Shown here: positions 16,854 through 24,986 of the stretch, one piece after another | Numbering within the stretch: the first letter of the stretch is position 1 | Layout of the letters: each line of letters opens with the position of its first letter | Source: a bacterium | GTDB taxonomy: Bacteria > SM23-31 | Direction: 5' to 3' | Assembly: GCA_028278455.1 (NCBI GenBank) | Contig: JANQEH010000032.1 | Location: 1 to 36,315, forward strand | Length of the DNA stretch: 36,315 nucleotides | Program-made: the position numbers and the translations under genes | Notes under the pieces: generated by a model | The model's input: only the letters and a program-made list of their open reading frames with translations | Databases searched by the model: none | What the model was told of the DNA's origin: nothing

Positions 16854-17316
16854 AAACCATAGTCGGTGTGATCCCAAGCAAACGAAGATATACGCTCAGG
16901 GCTCCCCTGTGATGAGCTGTATGCTCATTGTTATAGTAAATCAAATCCGATATTAAAAATGTCCCGAGCATCGGATCATCTTTTACTACCGCACCAAGTT
17001 GTGCCTCAGTCATTTTTTCAAATGCCGGGACAGACTCATCATAGGTCTCATTAAGCATCCTTACAGCTTCCATAAGTTCGATCGGTTTCTGCATTCCTTC
17101 AAGATATTCATCGAAGGACGAAAAATCGAATCCCGTACCGAGTGCTTTCGAATAGAACCATCTCGTGGTCAGGGCTATATGCTTGATCTGCTGGGAAGCA
17201 GTCAGTATCTCTTCCACCGGCCTAAATTCTCCATGTTCAGGTTTCAAGTCTTTTATGATGTTATCAAGATGTTTTCTCTCTTTTGTAATAATAGAAGCTG
17301 CTGATTTACCATCCAT
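16843..17316 (-). CDS. DinB-like four-helix metal-dependent protein
   Basis: About 157 residues. It shows the DinB/YfiT pattern: a first metal-binding His in SQQIKHIALTTRWF, and two more in NNEHTAHHRGALSVYLRLLG near the C-terminus, the classic HxxxH ending. Members are enzymes such as thiol-transferases or bacillithiol-linked proteins, but no substrate can be named here. I chose the ATG at 17316 because GGAG lies 6 nt upstream; the ATG at 17328 would put that GGAG inside its own start. The gene overlaps comF at its end, so the two are likely one transcript. A gap of 201 bp separates it from the repeat protein upstream and holds no gene. Confidence 0.85.
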   Translation of the reverse strand: MDGKSAASIITKERKHLDNIIKDLKPEHGEFRPVEEILTASQQIKHIALTTRWFYSKALGTGFDFSSFDEYLEGMQKPIELMEAVRMLNETYDESVPAFEKMTEAQLGAVVKDDPMLGTFLISDLIYYNNEHTAHHRGALSVYLRLLGITPTMVYAK

Positions 17317-17517
17317 AATTAGCTCCATTGGTGATTGAATTCCATTTTATTTACTGTATACAATAAATTCGGAGAAACAATTACACACCTGAAATTTTGA
17401 AATATGGATTCCAATTTAATTGTGTTTTGGAAGGATTCAGAAAGACCATATATGTAAACTGCCGTACCATCAGAATCCAAACAGAAATAGTTCATAAATA
17501 CAGAGGATATTAGTGGA

Positions 17518-18990
17518 TCATATACCGAATAATTTTGAAAATACACCTTTTTTCTGCATCCCGAATGCCGTCCTGAGAGCTTCGACTTTTTTATCCAGTT
17601 TCTTTGTTTCAAGGAGCTCGACCATTTTTTCGAGCTGCTTTTGAACAGGTTCTTTCGGAAGTTTGAAATCCTTAACCACTTTCGCCGCATCTCTGAAATA
17701 GCCTTTTTTCAGTTTGGCGGTAAAAATTATAAATGCAGCCTTTGTAACTTCAGGATTTTTCATTTTGAATTCCTGGGCCATCAGTAACGCTTTTTCGTGT
17801 TGTGATTTACTCACCAGATTATTAAACTGGGTTTCAAGAAGTGGTATAAAAAGGTTTTTCTTTAATTTCAGCTTATCGACAACTAACTTTGCTGTCTGAA
17901 AATTATCAATCCCCATCTTCTGTTTAAATACTGCCAGACCAATCTGGTTAACACTATCTTCCGGCAATTTAAATTCATTCAACAATACATCTATTTTCTT
18001 GAAATGGCCTTTAACAACATTTCTTTTAAAAACCTCCTGTACACTCAGTATGATCTTTTCCCCCTTGAGCTCATACTCTTTATAAATCTCTACTGAAAGA
18101 TCTATTTTTTCCACTTCCATCATCCTGAGGAAAACCTTCTCAATTATCGGCCCCGTAACTTCAGGTTTCAGCTCGAAAAGTTTTTTTACCAGTGTACCCT
18201 TAGGAATATCCCCTTTAGAAATATTTGCCTTGAATGCAACAAACGCTGCTTTTGCTACGTTTTCAACCGGAACCTCATATTTCTGACGCAGTTCATCTGC
18301 GTTCTCAATTTTGTTTTTCGACAACAATTCATCAACGGCCTTTGTACCGGCTTCAACTATATTCGATTTATCCAATTCAAAAGTAGATGCGATGTGTGCT
18401 GCATTTACAAACAGGTTCTTCTGCATCAGTTTATCATAGGCCTTTTTTGCCGGGGCTGCGAGCTCCTTATTCTCTAGATTAAAATTATCTCTAAGGTCAC
18501 ATGCCTCTTCAAAATTATTCTTATCAAGCAGAAATCCGAAGGCTTTTATCAGCGCCTCTTTAGTATTCTCAGGTGGAAGTTTAAAGCTCTCAAGAAAGTC
18601 AAGCGCCTGCTTAACCTTTCCCTCAATGATCATGTGCTGAAATGCCTCCAGGAATACCGAGAGGAACCGGTTGCTGTCGACTTTATAATTTCCGAATATT
18701 CTTTTTGCTTCGGTGAATCTTCCCATTACAAGCATATCCTGAAAAACAAGGGTGGCAGCCTCGGTGATCTTATCTGCCGCCATGTTATTCTCTTCACCAA
18801 ACTCGAATGCGCCTCTGTAATCATTCGCATCCAGCATTCTCTTGTATTCTCCATTTAAAGCGATCTGGATCTTCTTATTATCAAAACTGTGTTTTTTTGC
18901 TATCTCTAATGCGGTTTTATAATTCCCGGCATTCATGGCCGAGTCAAATTCCTGTTCATGGACACTTTTGCCATCCGGATTTTCAGACAT
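17518..18990 (-). CDS. Alpha-helical solenoid of fourteen 34-residue repeats, unknown function
   Basis: A 490-residue protein. After a 15-residue leader, the whole chain divides into thirteen consecutive 34-residue units (16-49, 50-83, and so on to 424-457) and a final 33-residue one (458-490), with no insertion or deletion. The shared pattern is L-x2-[GN]-x-[FY]-x2-A-x2-[LIV]-x3-[FY]-x-[LV] in the first helix, then a polar turn often LPxE, and a second helix ending AF/VF. Examples are GKVKQALDFLESFKLPPENT and GYFRDAAKVVKDFKLPKEPV. The unit length equals TPR and is near PPR, but neither consensus fits well. No signal peptide or membrane helix. It would form a scaffold for protein or RNA binding; the function is not recognised. 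It sits divergent from lon. Confidence 0.85.
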   Translation of the reverse strand: MSENPDGKSVHEQEFDSAMNAGNYKTALEIAKKHSFDNKKIQIALNGEYKRMLDANDYRGAFEFGEENNMAADKITEAATLVFQDMLVMGRFTEAKRIFGNYKVDSNRFLSVFLEAFQHMIIEGKVKQALDFLESFKLPPENTKEALIKAFGFLLDKNNFEEACDLRDNFNLENKELAAPAKKAYDKLMQKNLFVNAAHIASTFELDKSNIVEAGTKAVDELLSKNKIENADELRQKYEVPVENVAKAAFVAFKANISKGDIPKGTLVKKLFELKPEVTGPIIEKVFLRMMEVEKIDLSVEIYKEYELKGEKIILSVQEVFKRNVVKGHFKKIDVLLNEFKLPEDSVNQIGLAVFKQKMGIDNFQTAKLVVDKLKLKKNLFIPLLETQFNNLVSKSQHEKALLMAQEFKMKNPEVTKAAFIIFTAKLKKGYFRDAAKVVKDFKLPKEPVQKQLEKMVELLETKKLDKKVEALRTAFGMQKKGVFSKLFGI

Positions 18991-19162
18991 AATATAACTT
19001 CCGTTATTTCATTTTATTTTCAAGGTATACATAAAATTACGAAATATTATAATTCAATCCAAGCAAATTTTCACCGCTTAATTGTATCAGTAATAGTTAA
19101 TAATAAACAAGAAGAAATCAGAATTTGCATTATTTAATCGGTGTCGGTTTTTAAACTTTGTA

Positions 19163-19191
19163 TTGAAATTACAGTAAAATTATGCTATTTT
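19163..19191 (+). promoter_or_regulatory. sigma-70-like promoter of lon with extended -10
   Basis: TTGAAA (19163-19168), 17 bp, then TATTTT (19186-19191) with TGC just before it, an extended -10. The transcript would begin near 19198, about 50 bp before the ATG at 19249. This rules against the in-frame GTG at 19141 as the lon start. Confidence 0.55.
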
Positions 19192-19248
19192 CTCTTATAT
19201 AGTCTCGATCAAACAATAGATCAAAAAAATTTACCCCGGGATATAGAT

Positions 19249-21639
19249 ATGGAATTTTTTGACAAACCAATTCAGGTTGAAGATATACCAATAGGAGATA
19301 TTCCTGGCAAGCTGCCGCTGATGCCGTTGAGGAATGCAATCATTTATCCGCGGCAGATCATACCATTGTCAGTCGGAAGAGAAAAATCTATTGCACTGGT
19401 TGAAAAAGCAATGGAAGGAAACAAGATCATCAGCGTTGTAGCACAGCACGATGGAAATGTTGATGATCCGGACGAAAGCCAGATATATAAAGTTGGTACC
19501 GCAGCTCTCGTTTTAAAGATCCTGAAATTCCCGGATCAGACGCAGCATATCGTTGTCCAGGGACTATACCGAATTAAGCTGAAAAATATCATCAGTTCAG
19601 AGCCATATATGACTGCCGAAGTCAAACCTGTTAAAGAAAGGTCATCCGAGTCGGTGGATATAAAGGCTATGGTGGTCAATCTGAAAGGAATGTACCAGGA
19701 TACCGTAGAGCTTGCTCCTTATCTTGCACCTGAACAGGGTCTGCAGGTCTCAAGTACTGAAGATCCGGGAAGACTGGCAGATATTATCGCTTCAAGTCTG
19801 AATATCCCCATAAATGAAAAACAGGAAGTCCTTGAAATATTTTCCCTGAAAAAAAGACTTGAACGTGTATCGATGCTCCTTACTAAAGAGAATCAGGTAC
19901 TGGAACTTGGAAGCAAAATTCAGTCTAAAATCATGGGTGAGATAAACAAGAACCAGCGAGAGTTTTTCCTGAGAGAGCAGCTCAAAGCGATACAGAAAGA
20001 GCTTGGAGACGAAGATGATGGAACCCTCGAAATCAAAGAACTTGCTGAAAAGGTTCAATCCAGCAAAATGCCAGAAGAAGTAAAGGAAGTGGCTCACAAA
20101 GAAATAAACCGTCTTTCAAAAATGCAGCCTTCTTCAGCTGAATATACAGTCTCAAGGACTTACCTTGACTGGATGGTCGAAATGCCGTGGGGTATCAGGA
20201 CAAAAGACAAGCTTGATATTGACAGGGGTAAAAAGATCCTCGATGAAGACCATTACGGACTGGAGAAAGTCAAGAAAAGAATTCTCGAATATCTGGCTGT
20301 TCAAAAACTCCGAAAGACTAAAAAAGGGCCGATCCTCTGCTTCGTTGGACCTCCCGGAGTAGGAAAAACATCTCTCGGCCGGTCAATCGCAAGAGCACTC
20401 GGGAGGAAATTCATAAGGATTTCACTTGGTGGAGTCCATGATGAGGCCGAGATACGGGGCCACAGGAGAACTTATGTAGGAGCCTTACCCGGCAGGATAA
20501 TTCAGGGGATCAAAAAATCGTCATCAATGAATCCTGTTTTTATGCTGGATGAGATAGATAAGCTGGGATCAGATTTCAGGGGTGATCCATCAAGCGCTCT
20601 GCTCGAGGTCCTTGATCCAGAACAGAACCATTCATTTGCCGACCATTATCTCGATGTCCCCTTCGATCTTTCCCAGGTCATGTTCATAATGACAGCTAAT
20701 CTGTCCGATCCTATTCCTCCGGCTCTTCGAGACAGGATGGAAGTAATCGAGATCCCCGGGTATACAGCACAGCAGAAACAGCAGATCGCGGAGAGATTTC
20801 TTGCGCCGAAGCAGATCAAGGAGCATGGGCTCAGTGATAAAAATATCGTTATATCGGGAACGGCAATTCTACAGATTATTTCCTCATACACACGTGAAGC
20901 AGGAGTAAGAAATCTCGAACGTGAGATAGCGACTGTCTGCCGTGGTGTTGCAAAACGGGTAGTCGATAAATCAATAAAGAAGGCAAATATAACTAAAAGA
21001 AACATTTTTAAATATCTTGGTCCTGAAAAATATTTCTACGATGCAAAAGAGCGTACCATGAAAACCGGAGTATCAACCGGGCTTGCATGGACTCCTGTAG
21101 GTGGTGATATTCTTTTTATCGAGGCAACTCAGATGCCCGGCAAAGGACAGCTAACGCTTACAGGGAAACTTGGCGACGTTATGAAAGAATCTGCTAACGC
21201 TGCGTTGAGCTATGTCAGAGCTAATGCATCAAGATTGAATATTCAGAATATCAAGTTTGACAAAATTGACGTTCATATCCATGTACCTTCCGGAGCAATC
21301 CCGAAAGACGGCCCTTCTGCAGGTGTTGCGATATTATCTGCACTTATATCTTTATTTACCGGTATCAAGGTCAGAAACGATATTGCAATGACCGGAGAGA
21401 TCACATTAAGAGGCCTTGTTTTACCTGTCGGAGGTATCAAGGAAAAAGTTCTGGCTGCTAACCGAGCGGACATCATGAATGTTATTCTTCCTGAGAAGAA
21501 TAGAAATGATCTTGAAGATATTCCTCCCGTCATTATCCGTAAAATGAATTTCACGTTTGTTTCAGAGATCGACGATGCAGTGAAAACGGCTCTCCATAAC
21601 CCTCCTGCAAATTTTCTGAAGAATAAGAAGAATAAGTAA
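19249..21639 (+). CDS. lon: ATP-dependent protease Lon
   Basis: A 796-residue protein from the ATG at 19249, matching the usual 780-820. Domains in order: N-terminal substrate domain (LPLMPLRNAIIYPRQIIPLS at about 23-42); a coiled linker; AAA+ module with Walker A GPPGVGKT (367-374) and Walker B PVFMLDEIDKLG; and a C-terminal Ser-Lys protease with catalytic Ser690 in PKDGPSAG and Lys733 in GGIKEKVLAA. Lon degrades misfolded and regulatory proteins in the cytoplasm. An in-frame GTG at 19141 would add 36 residues, but that leader looks unlike Lon and lies upstream of the promoter. A terminator follows. Stands alone, divergent from the repeat protein. Confidence 0.97.
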   Translation: MEFFDKPIQVEDIPIGDIPGKLPLMPLRNAIIYPRQIIPLSVGREKSIALVEKAMEGNKIISVVAQHDGNVDDPDESQIYKVGTAALVLKILKFPDQTQHIVVQGLYRIKLKNIISSEPYMTAEVKPVKERSSESVDIKAMVVNLKGMYQDTVELAPYLAPEQGLQVSSTEDPGRLADIIASSLNIPINEKQEVLEIFSLKKRLERVSMLLTKENQVLELGSKIQSKIMGEINKNQREFFLREQLKAIQKELGDEDDGTLEIKELAEKVQSSKMPEEVKEVAHKEINRLSKMQPSSAEYTVSRTYLDWMVEMPWGIRTKDKLDIDRGKKILDEDHYGLEKVKKRILEYLAVQKLRKTKKGPILCFVGPPGVGKTSLGRSIARALGRKFIRISLGGVHDEAEIRGHRRTYVGALPGRIIQGIKKSSSMNPVFMLDEIDKLGSDFRGDPSSALLEVLDPEQNHSFADHYLDVPFDLSQVMFIMTANLSDPIPPALRDRMEVIEIPGYTAQQKQQIAERFLAPKQIKEHGLSDKNIVISGTAILQIISSYTREAGVRNLEREIATVCRGVAKRVVDKSIKKANITKRNIFKYLGPEKYFYDAKERTMKTGVSTGLAWTPVGGDILFIEATQMPGKGQLTLTGKLGDVMKESANAALSYVRANASRLNIQNIKFDKIDVHIHVPSGAIPKDGPSAGVAILSALISLFTGIKVRNDIAMTGEITLRGLVLPVGGIKEKVLAANRADIMNVILPEKNRNDLEDIPPVIIRKMNFTFVSEIDDAVKTALHNPPANFLKNKKNK

Positions 21640-21666
21640 CCGCGAGTTATAGACTATCTGACAAAA

Positions 21667-21699
21667 ATCAAAAAGCCGGATTAGATCCGGCATTTTGAT
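21667..21699 (+). terminator. Intrinsic terminator after lon
   Basis: GCCGGAT (21675-21681), loop TAG, ATCCGGC (21685-21691), extended by ATCAAAA/TTTTGAT with one mismatch. It starts 27 bp after the lon stop. T-rich flanks on both strands suggest it works in either direction. Confidence 0.8.
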
Positions 21700-21879
21700 T
21701 CTGTTTAGGAGACTGCTATGTATAAGCCATTAAACGGGGTTTTAATAGCTTTCAGTCTATAAGACTATTTGAATATACAAAAAGTTCAAAGAAAAATGTA
21801 ATTTTTTTAATCTTTTTTTAGAAAGAACGGAAAATGACTCTTTTATAACCGCATAATAGTCTAATATATTGAGGAATTG

Positions 21880-21917
21880 AAAAAAAAACCGGGACTTCAA
21901 GCAGGAGAAGCCCCGGT
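21880..21917 (-). terminator. Minus-strand intrinsic terminator
   Basis: An 11-bp stem (21889-21899 with 21907-21917, one mismatch) followed on the minus strand by nine Ts. It faces the end of lon and stops minus-strand transcription from the zinc-ribbon gene or from a small RNA. Confidence 0.85.
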
Positions 21918-21960
21918 GTATCTCGAATGAAGGAGCCAACCTTCTAACCCATAGACCCAT
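21880..21960 (-). ncRNA. possible small RNA or structured 3' UTR ending in a strong terminator
   Basis: Read on the minus strand, a small hairpin (GAAGG, loop TTGGCT, CCTTC) is followed by an 11-bp terminator stem with one mismatch (ACCGGGGCTTC with GAAGTCCCGGT, 21889-21917). It ends in nine Ts (21880-21888). The nearest minus-strand gene (22118-22300) stops about 200 bp upstream, so this is either its long structured 3' UTR or an independent RNA. The rest of 21700-22117 is AT-rich with no gene I can support. Confidence 0.4.
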
Positions 21961-22117
21961 GTAATCCAGGATGGATCATATTACGGATTGAAATATCAAG
22001 AAGAATTTTATAAATCGAATATATATAAATTCTAAACATATCTAATATGCCTTTTCGATATAAACATTTTGATGAAACATATCCCTGCCTTCACAATAAT
22101 ATTAATAATATTCATCC

Positions 22118-22300
22118 CTACAGTCTAGTTTCCTCACCGAATCTGAAGTATTCTGCTTTTCTTCTTTTGCTTTCAAGGAGTACAACAAATCCGTTTACAC
22201 AAGCTTTGTTACAAAATGCGAAGCCCTGATAGTATGTTGCCACATCCCTTTTTAACTCCTTCCCGCAGGACTGACAATAGACGTAGTCTGTTCTGCCCAT
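22118..22300 (-). CDS. 60-residue zinc-ribbon (TRASH/MYM-like) mini-protein
   Basis: A 60-residue protein with two cysteine pairs: CQSCGKEL (residues 9-16) and FCNKACVNGF (29-38), with an aromatic stretch between them. The pattern C-x2-C-G...a-x-x-x-x-G-x-x-[YF]C-x3-C resembles TRASH or MYM-type zinc fingers, which bind metals or proteins. AGGAG lies 8 nt upstream of the ATG (TAGGAGTGAGGTA), which supports the gene. A minus-strand terminator follows about 200 bp later. The C-terminal half is basic (ESKRRKAEY). It is the first gene of the accessory region; its function is not recognised. Confidence 0.7.
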   Translation of the reverse strand: MGRTDYVYCQSCGKELKRDVATYYQGFAFCNKACVNGFVVLLESKRRKAEYFRFGEETRL

Positions 22301-22334
22301 TACCTCACTCCTAAATTAGTTAATAATTAATTTG

Positions 22335-23081
22335 TTATCGATAATTACTTTTCTTCCGGTTCGCTTTTTTTCCTTCGCCTGCCGAAGGGACACCATGTTT
22401 TGCCAGTGAGTTAATCCGGGTAGCCATAGTAGAGAACTGTTTTAATGCTCTACCGTCCACAGTTGACGGGACAAACCTGGAACCCGATACAAAGGCAAGA
22501 TCATTAATACCGAAAGACGCCTCAATTTTAGGTAAACAATACGCGAGAAGTTTAAACCTTGGCTGATTGCTGTCAAGTTCTAACGCATATTTAAAGCCTA
22601 CAACCAGTTTTGAAACAACCAATAATAACTGAACTATACCATAAACAAATGCCCATCTTACCATGCCAGAAAACATAAAGGCAAGTGGGGAAATATCTAA
22701 TAATCCAGGAAAACTAACGTAAATGAAATATATTCCAAACAATGCAACAAATGCAGGTTCCATTATTGCGAAGATAAAGTCTTTACGCCAGAGTTTCTTT
22801 CTGAAGGTATAGTACGAACTAATTACTAAGATAAACACCTGATAAAGAAGAACTTGTTGAAAATTCGCAAAAGGGAAAATACCAGGTCTGTAAAACTCCA
22901 TAAGTAACACGCCAAGTATGCCGAGGTAGAGTAATGATTTTGATCTGTTGAATTTATATCTTAAAATTGCAAGAACCATAAAGACCGAATGATAAAAATA
23001 GAATTCTATTCTAAATCCCATAACTATGTCGGGACTTAGATATACTGCAATTGGTAACAATATAAGAAGTAAATTTAACAT
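22335..23081 (-). CDS. Multi-pass membrane protein of unknown function
   Basis: A 248-residue protein with about six hydrophobic segments: 1-16, 28-41, 50-62, 77-92, 106-127 and 137-163. A cytoplasmic or periplasmic C-terminal domain (about 170-248) ends in a very basic tail (GKKANRKKSNYR). The N-terminus MLNLLLILLPIAVYLSPDIV serves as the first helix. I recognise no family. It is the last of a three-gene minus-strand group with two related lipoproteins (38-bp gap to the nearer one), which suggests a joint envelope function. The ribosome site is weak. The protein has few charged residues in the helices, so it does not look like a transporter with ion pathway motifs. Confidence 0.7.
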   Translation of the reverse strand: MLNLLLILLPIAVYLSPDIVMGFRIEFYFYHSVFMVLAILRYKFNRSKSLLYLGILGVLLMEFYRPGIFPFANFQQVLLYQVFILVISSYYTFRKKLWRKDFIFAIMEPAFVALFGIYFIYVSFPGLLDISPLAFMFSGMVRWAFVYGIVQLLLVVSKLVVGFKYALELDSNQPRFKLLAYCLPKIEASFGINDLAFVSGSRFVPSTVDGRALKQFSTMATRINSLAKHGVPSAGEGKKANRKKSNYR

Positions 23082-23119
23082 GAATTATCTACCGTCCATA
23101 TTTGACGTTATTTTAGTTA

Positions 23120-23542
23120 CTATTTTTGATTAGTGTACCAATCGTAAATATCATCACTATAGAGTTGCTTATATTTCACATTATCATCGATACTGATAAG
23201 ACTTAATACAGTTTTACCTTCAACTTTAGTTCTTCTTACTTTAATGCTGAATTGCTCCGCTTTACCCTTGAAATACTCACCTTCTTCAGTCCTTACGACA
23301 TAACTCTCAAGTCCGGATATATTGATTATGTCATCAGCACCTTTAGAATTCTCAACTTCATATCTAAAAACTTTAGGATTTTTTGGAGCAAAGGTTACAA
23401 CCTGATCATTAATAAAGTATGCATTTTCTGATAGATTTTCATTTACTTTAGTGATACCTTGATTATCCTCAGAAATAATCCCGCAACTAATATTCAAAAA
23501 GAGAATTACAATTATTAAAACGGCTAAATCTCTTTTAATCAT
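23120..23542 (-). CDS. Small lipoprotein, paralogue of the next one upstream
   Basis: A 140-residue protein with a lipoprotein signal MIKRDLAVLIIVILFLNISC (Cys20). The mature part contains GLESYVVRTEEGEYF, a central beta-rich stretch and the ending DDIYDWYTNQK. The neighbour at 23568 has the same order (GIRSFVLKTNYG, then DVFDWYGN), so the two arose by duplication. AGGGGTG lies 5 nt before the ATG. Function is unknown; the gene is 25 bp after its paralogue, and the membrane protein gene follows 38 bp later. The similarity is seen only by eye and covers the last two thirds. Confidence 0.75.
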   Translation of the reverse strand: MIKRDLAVLIIVILFLNISCGIISEDNQGITKVNENLSENAYFINDQVVTFAPKNPKVFRYEVENSKGADDIINISGLESYVVRTEEGEYFKGKAEQFSIKVRRTKVEGKTVLSLISIDDNVKYKQLYSDDIYDWYTNQK

Positions 23543-23567
23543 TATTTCACCCCTGATAGTATGATTT

Positions 23568-24119
23568 TTAATTCATAGGTACATAAACACATGTACCGCC
23601 TATGCATTTTAAGTCATGATCCCTAATGTCAGGATACTGATCCTCGCAGTCCGCATCATTTTTACATTCACCGTCATCAGCAGCCCTTAGCAGTCCGTTT
23701 CCATACCAATCAAAAACATCAGTACCAAAAGTAAAGAAAACATACCTCTGCCCTTCCAGTTCAGTAATTCTTGTGGTTTTGAGCTTCCCATCTTCATATT
23801 TCATTTCAACGGTAAAAGAAATATTTTCTCCCTTATACTTCAGATGAATACCATAATTCGTTTTTAGTACGAAACTCCTGATGCCCTTTAACTCATAGAT
23901 CACTTTGTCATCTGTTCTTAAAGTTTGAACCATTGAAAAACTTTCCTTATCAAGTGGTTCTATTGCAGTGACATTTCCACGAAAGGGTGTTACTTTTAAT
24001 AATGTTTCTTCATCAGTGTTTTCATACTCTTCAACCGGGTTGATTTCTTCATTTACTCCGCAATTATAAATCATTAGGCCTGCCATTAAGATTACAATTA
24101 ATAAAAATCTCAGCTTCAT
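23568..24119 (-). CDS. Lipoprotein with Cys-rich C-terminal tail
   Basis: A 183-residue protein with a signal MKLRFLLIVILMAGLMIYNC (Cys20). The mature part shares with its downstream paralogue the segments GIRSFVLKTNYGIHL and FGTDVFDWYGNG. A tail absent from the paralogue (about 150-183) carries four cysteines: GECKNDADCEDQ, then LKCIGGTCVY. This pattern, C-x(4)-DC...C-x(4)-C, resembles Cys-rich repeats of secreted proteins in several diderm groups and probably forms two disulfides. It heads the three-gene group; an AT-rich 266-bp gap with the opposite promoter precedes it. Function unknown. Confidence 0.75.
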   Translation of the reverse strand: MKLRFLLIVILMAGLMIYNCGVNEEINPVEEYENTDEETLLKVTPFRGNVTAIEPLDKESFSMVQTLRTDDKVIYELKGIRSFVLKTNYGIHLKYKGENISFTVEMKYEDGKLKTTRITELEGQRYVFFTFGTDVFDWYGNGLLRAADDGECKNDADCEDQYPDIRDHDLKCIGGTCVYVPMN

Positions 24120-24258
24120 AATAACTTTTCCTGCTTAAATTAAAGTTAGAATTTTTGACTCAGTGTAAGAATAAGCAATAAATCTTGCGGAATCAACTGT
24201 AAAAAAGCACCAATTTTGCTAAAATTCCGCACTTTAAAATATTTTTTTTATATACATG

Positions 24259-24287
24259 TTGTGATTTTGAGAATAATTTATTATAAT
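24259..24287 (+). promoter_or_regulatory. Strong sigma-70-like promoter of the gene at 24386
   Basis: TTGTGA (24259-24264), exactly 17 bp, TATAAT (24282-24287, perfect). The transcript would start near 24294 with a 90-nt leader. The rest of the 24120-24385 gap is AT-rich and must also serve the minus-strand lipoprotein genes, but I see no clear signal for them. Confidence 0.6.
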
Positions 24288-24385
24288 AGCGCAGATGTTC
24301 GTTAATGATAGCAATTCTCAACTTTCCACTCGCACATTCGTCAAAAGGAGCTAACTTTATTCATTAATCTTTCAAAGGATTATTA

Positions 24386-24820
24386 ATGGCCGACAGGAAT
24401 TTGCTTAAAGTTTTGTTTGAGGGCAAGGAAATGACCATATCCGAAGCAGGCGGACTACTGGTTAAGAGGATGATAGAAGAAGACCTTCCTAATACTAACT
24501 CGTTTCAGGTTAATATGGATCCATATAAATGGTTATCTGATTCAATTGATAAAAAGGAAAGAACAATCAGAAGCTGGACCTATGACTGGGATTCCGCATC
24601 CGGCGCCACACCGACTTTTATGGACCTGATAAATCTGATAAAACTGACAAAATCTACTCGTTTAGTCGAAATCATTGAAAGTATTGTTTCTGATGCTACA
24701 ATTGAAGAGCAGGAAAAGAATCACGGCAAAATGCTGAAACATGCTGCAATTATCGTCAGGGATCTTGCTGTGCAGCTTGACAATCTTGCAGACGAATACA
24801 GCCCTGAAAAAACTGATTGA
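24386..24820 (+). CDS. Small helical protein, possible phage-CII-like regulator
   Basis: A 144-residue soluble protein with AAAGGA 6 nt before the ATG and a strong promoter upstream. The middle (KKERTIRSWTYDWDSASGA, then FMDLINLIKLTKSTRLVEII) resembles the DNA-binding part of phage CII-type regulators: a helix with a conserved Trp, then a helix that lists a threshold-like LTxSxRxVEII. The C-terminal helix (HGKMLKHAAIIVRDLAVQL) would mediate oligomer formation. No phage genes are nearby, so it may be a domesticated regulator. The CII resemblance is a weak inference; a plain hypothetical protein is possible. Confidence 0.65.
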   Translation: MADRNLLKVLFEGKEMTISEAGGLLVKRMIEEDLPNTNSFQVNMDPYKWLSDSIDKKERTIRSWTYDWDSASGATPTFMDLINLIKLTKSTRLVEIIESIVSDATIEEQEKNHGKMLKHAAIIVRDLAVQLDNLADEYSPEKTD

Positions 24821-24852
24821 CCTGTACTGATAACTTCTATCTCTTGAACAGC

Positions 24853-24869
24853 GATTTAAATTTTAAATC
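24853..24869. repeat. 17-bp AT-rich palindrome between convergent genes
   Basis: GATTTAAA, one T, TTTAAATC: 8-bp perfect arms, 32 bp past the stop of the preceding gene. A second small hairpin (CGGGAAA at 24872-24878, TTTCCCG at 24892-24898) follows. Neither has a T-run, so a terminator role is uncertain. It may serve both convergent genes. Confidence 0.35.
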
Positions 24870-24986
24870 TCCGGGAAAGATCTTTTGAAATTTTCCCGTT
24901 CAGTCACTACAATTACTGAATACTGAGATTAAAATGAAATTCAGATGAAGTTCAAATCATATACCGGATAGGATTAATATCCCGGA

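Noticed and set aside
17319-17690. Minus-strand open frame of 123 codons overlapping the end of the repeat protein
   Set aside because: It has no family features, overlaps a clear gene in another frame and reads as low-complexity shadow.
19141-19248. GTG at 19141 as the start of lon (36 extra residues)
   Set aside because: The leader is unlike Lon N-termini and lies upstream of the extended -10 promoter; ATG at 19249 gives the usual length.
21718-21762. 14-codon open frame with AGGAG six nt before its ATG, after the lon terminator
   Set aside because: The ribosome site is good, but the peptide is very short and no attenuator or target gene follows, so chance cannot be excluded.
21757-21960. 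67-codon minus-strand open frame
   Set aside because: It runs through the strong minus-strand terminator and has no ribosome site or recognisable features.
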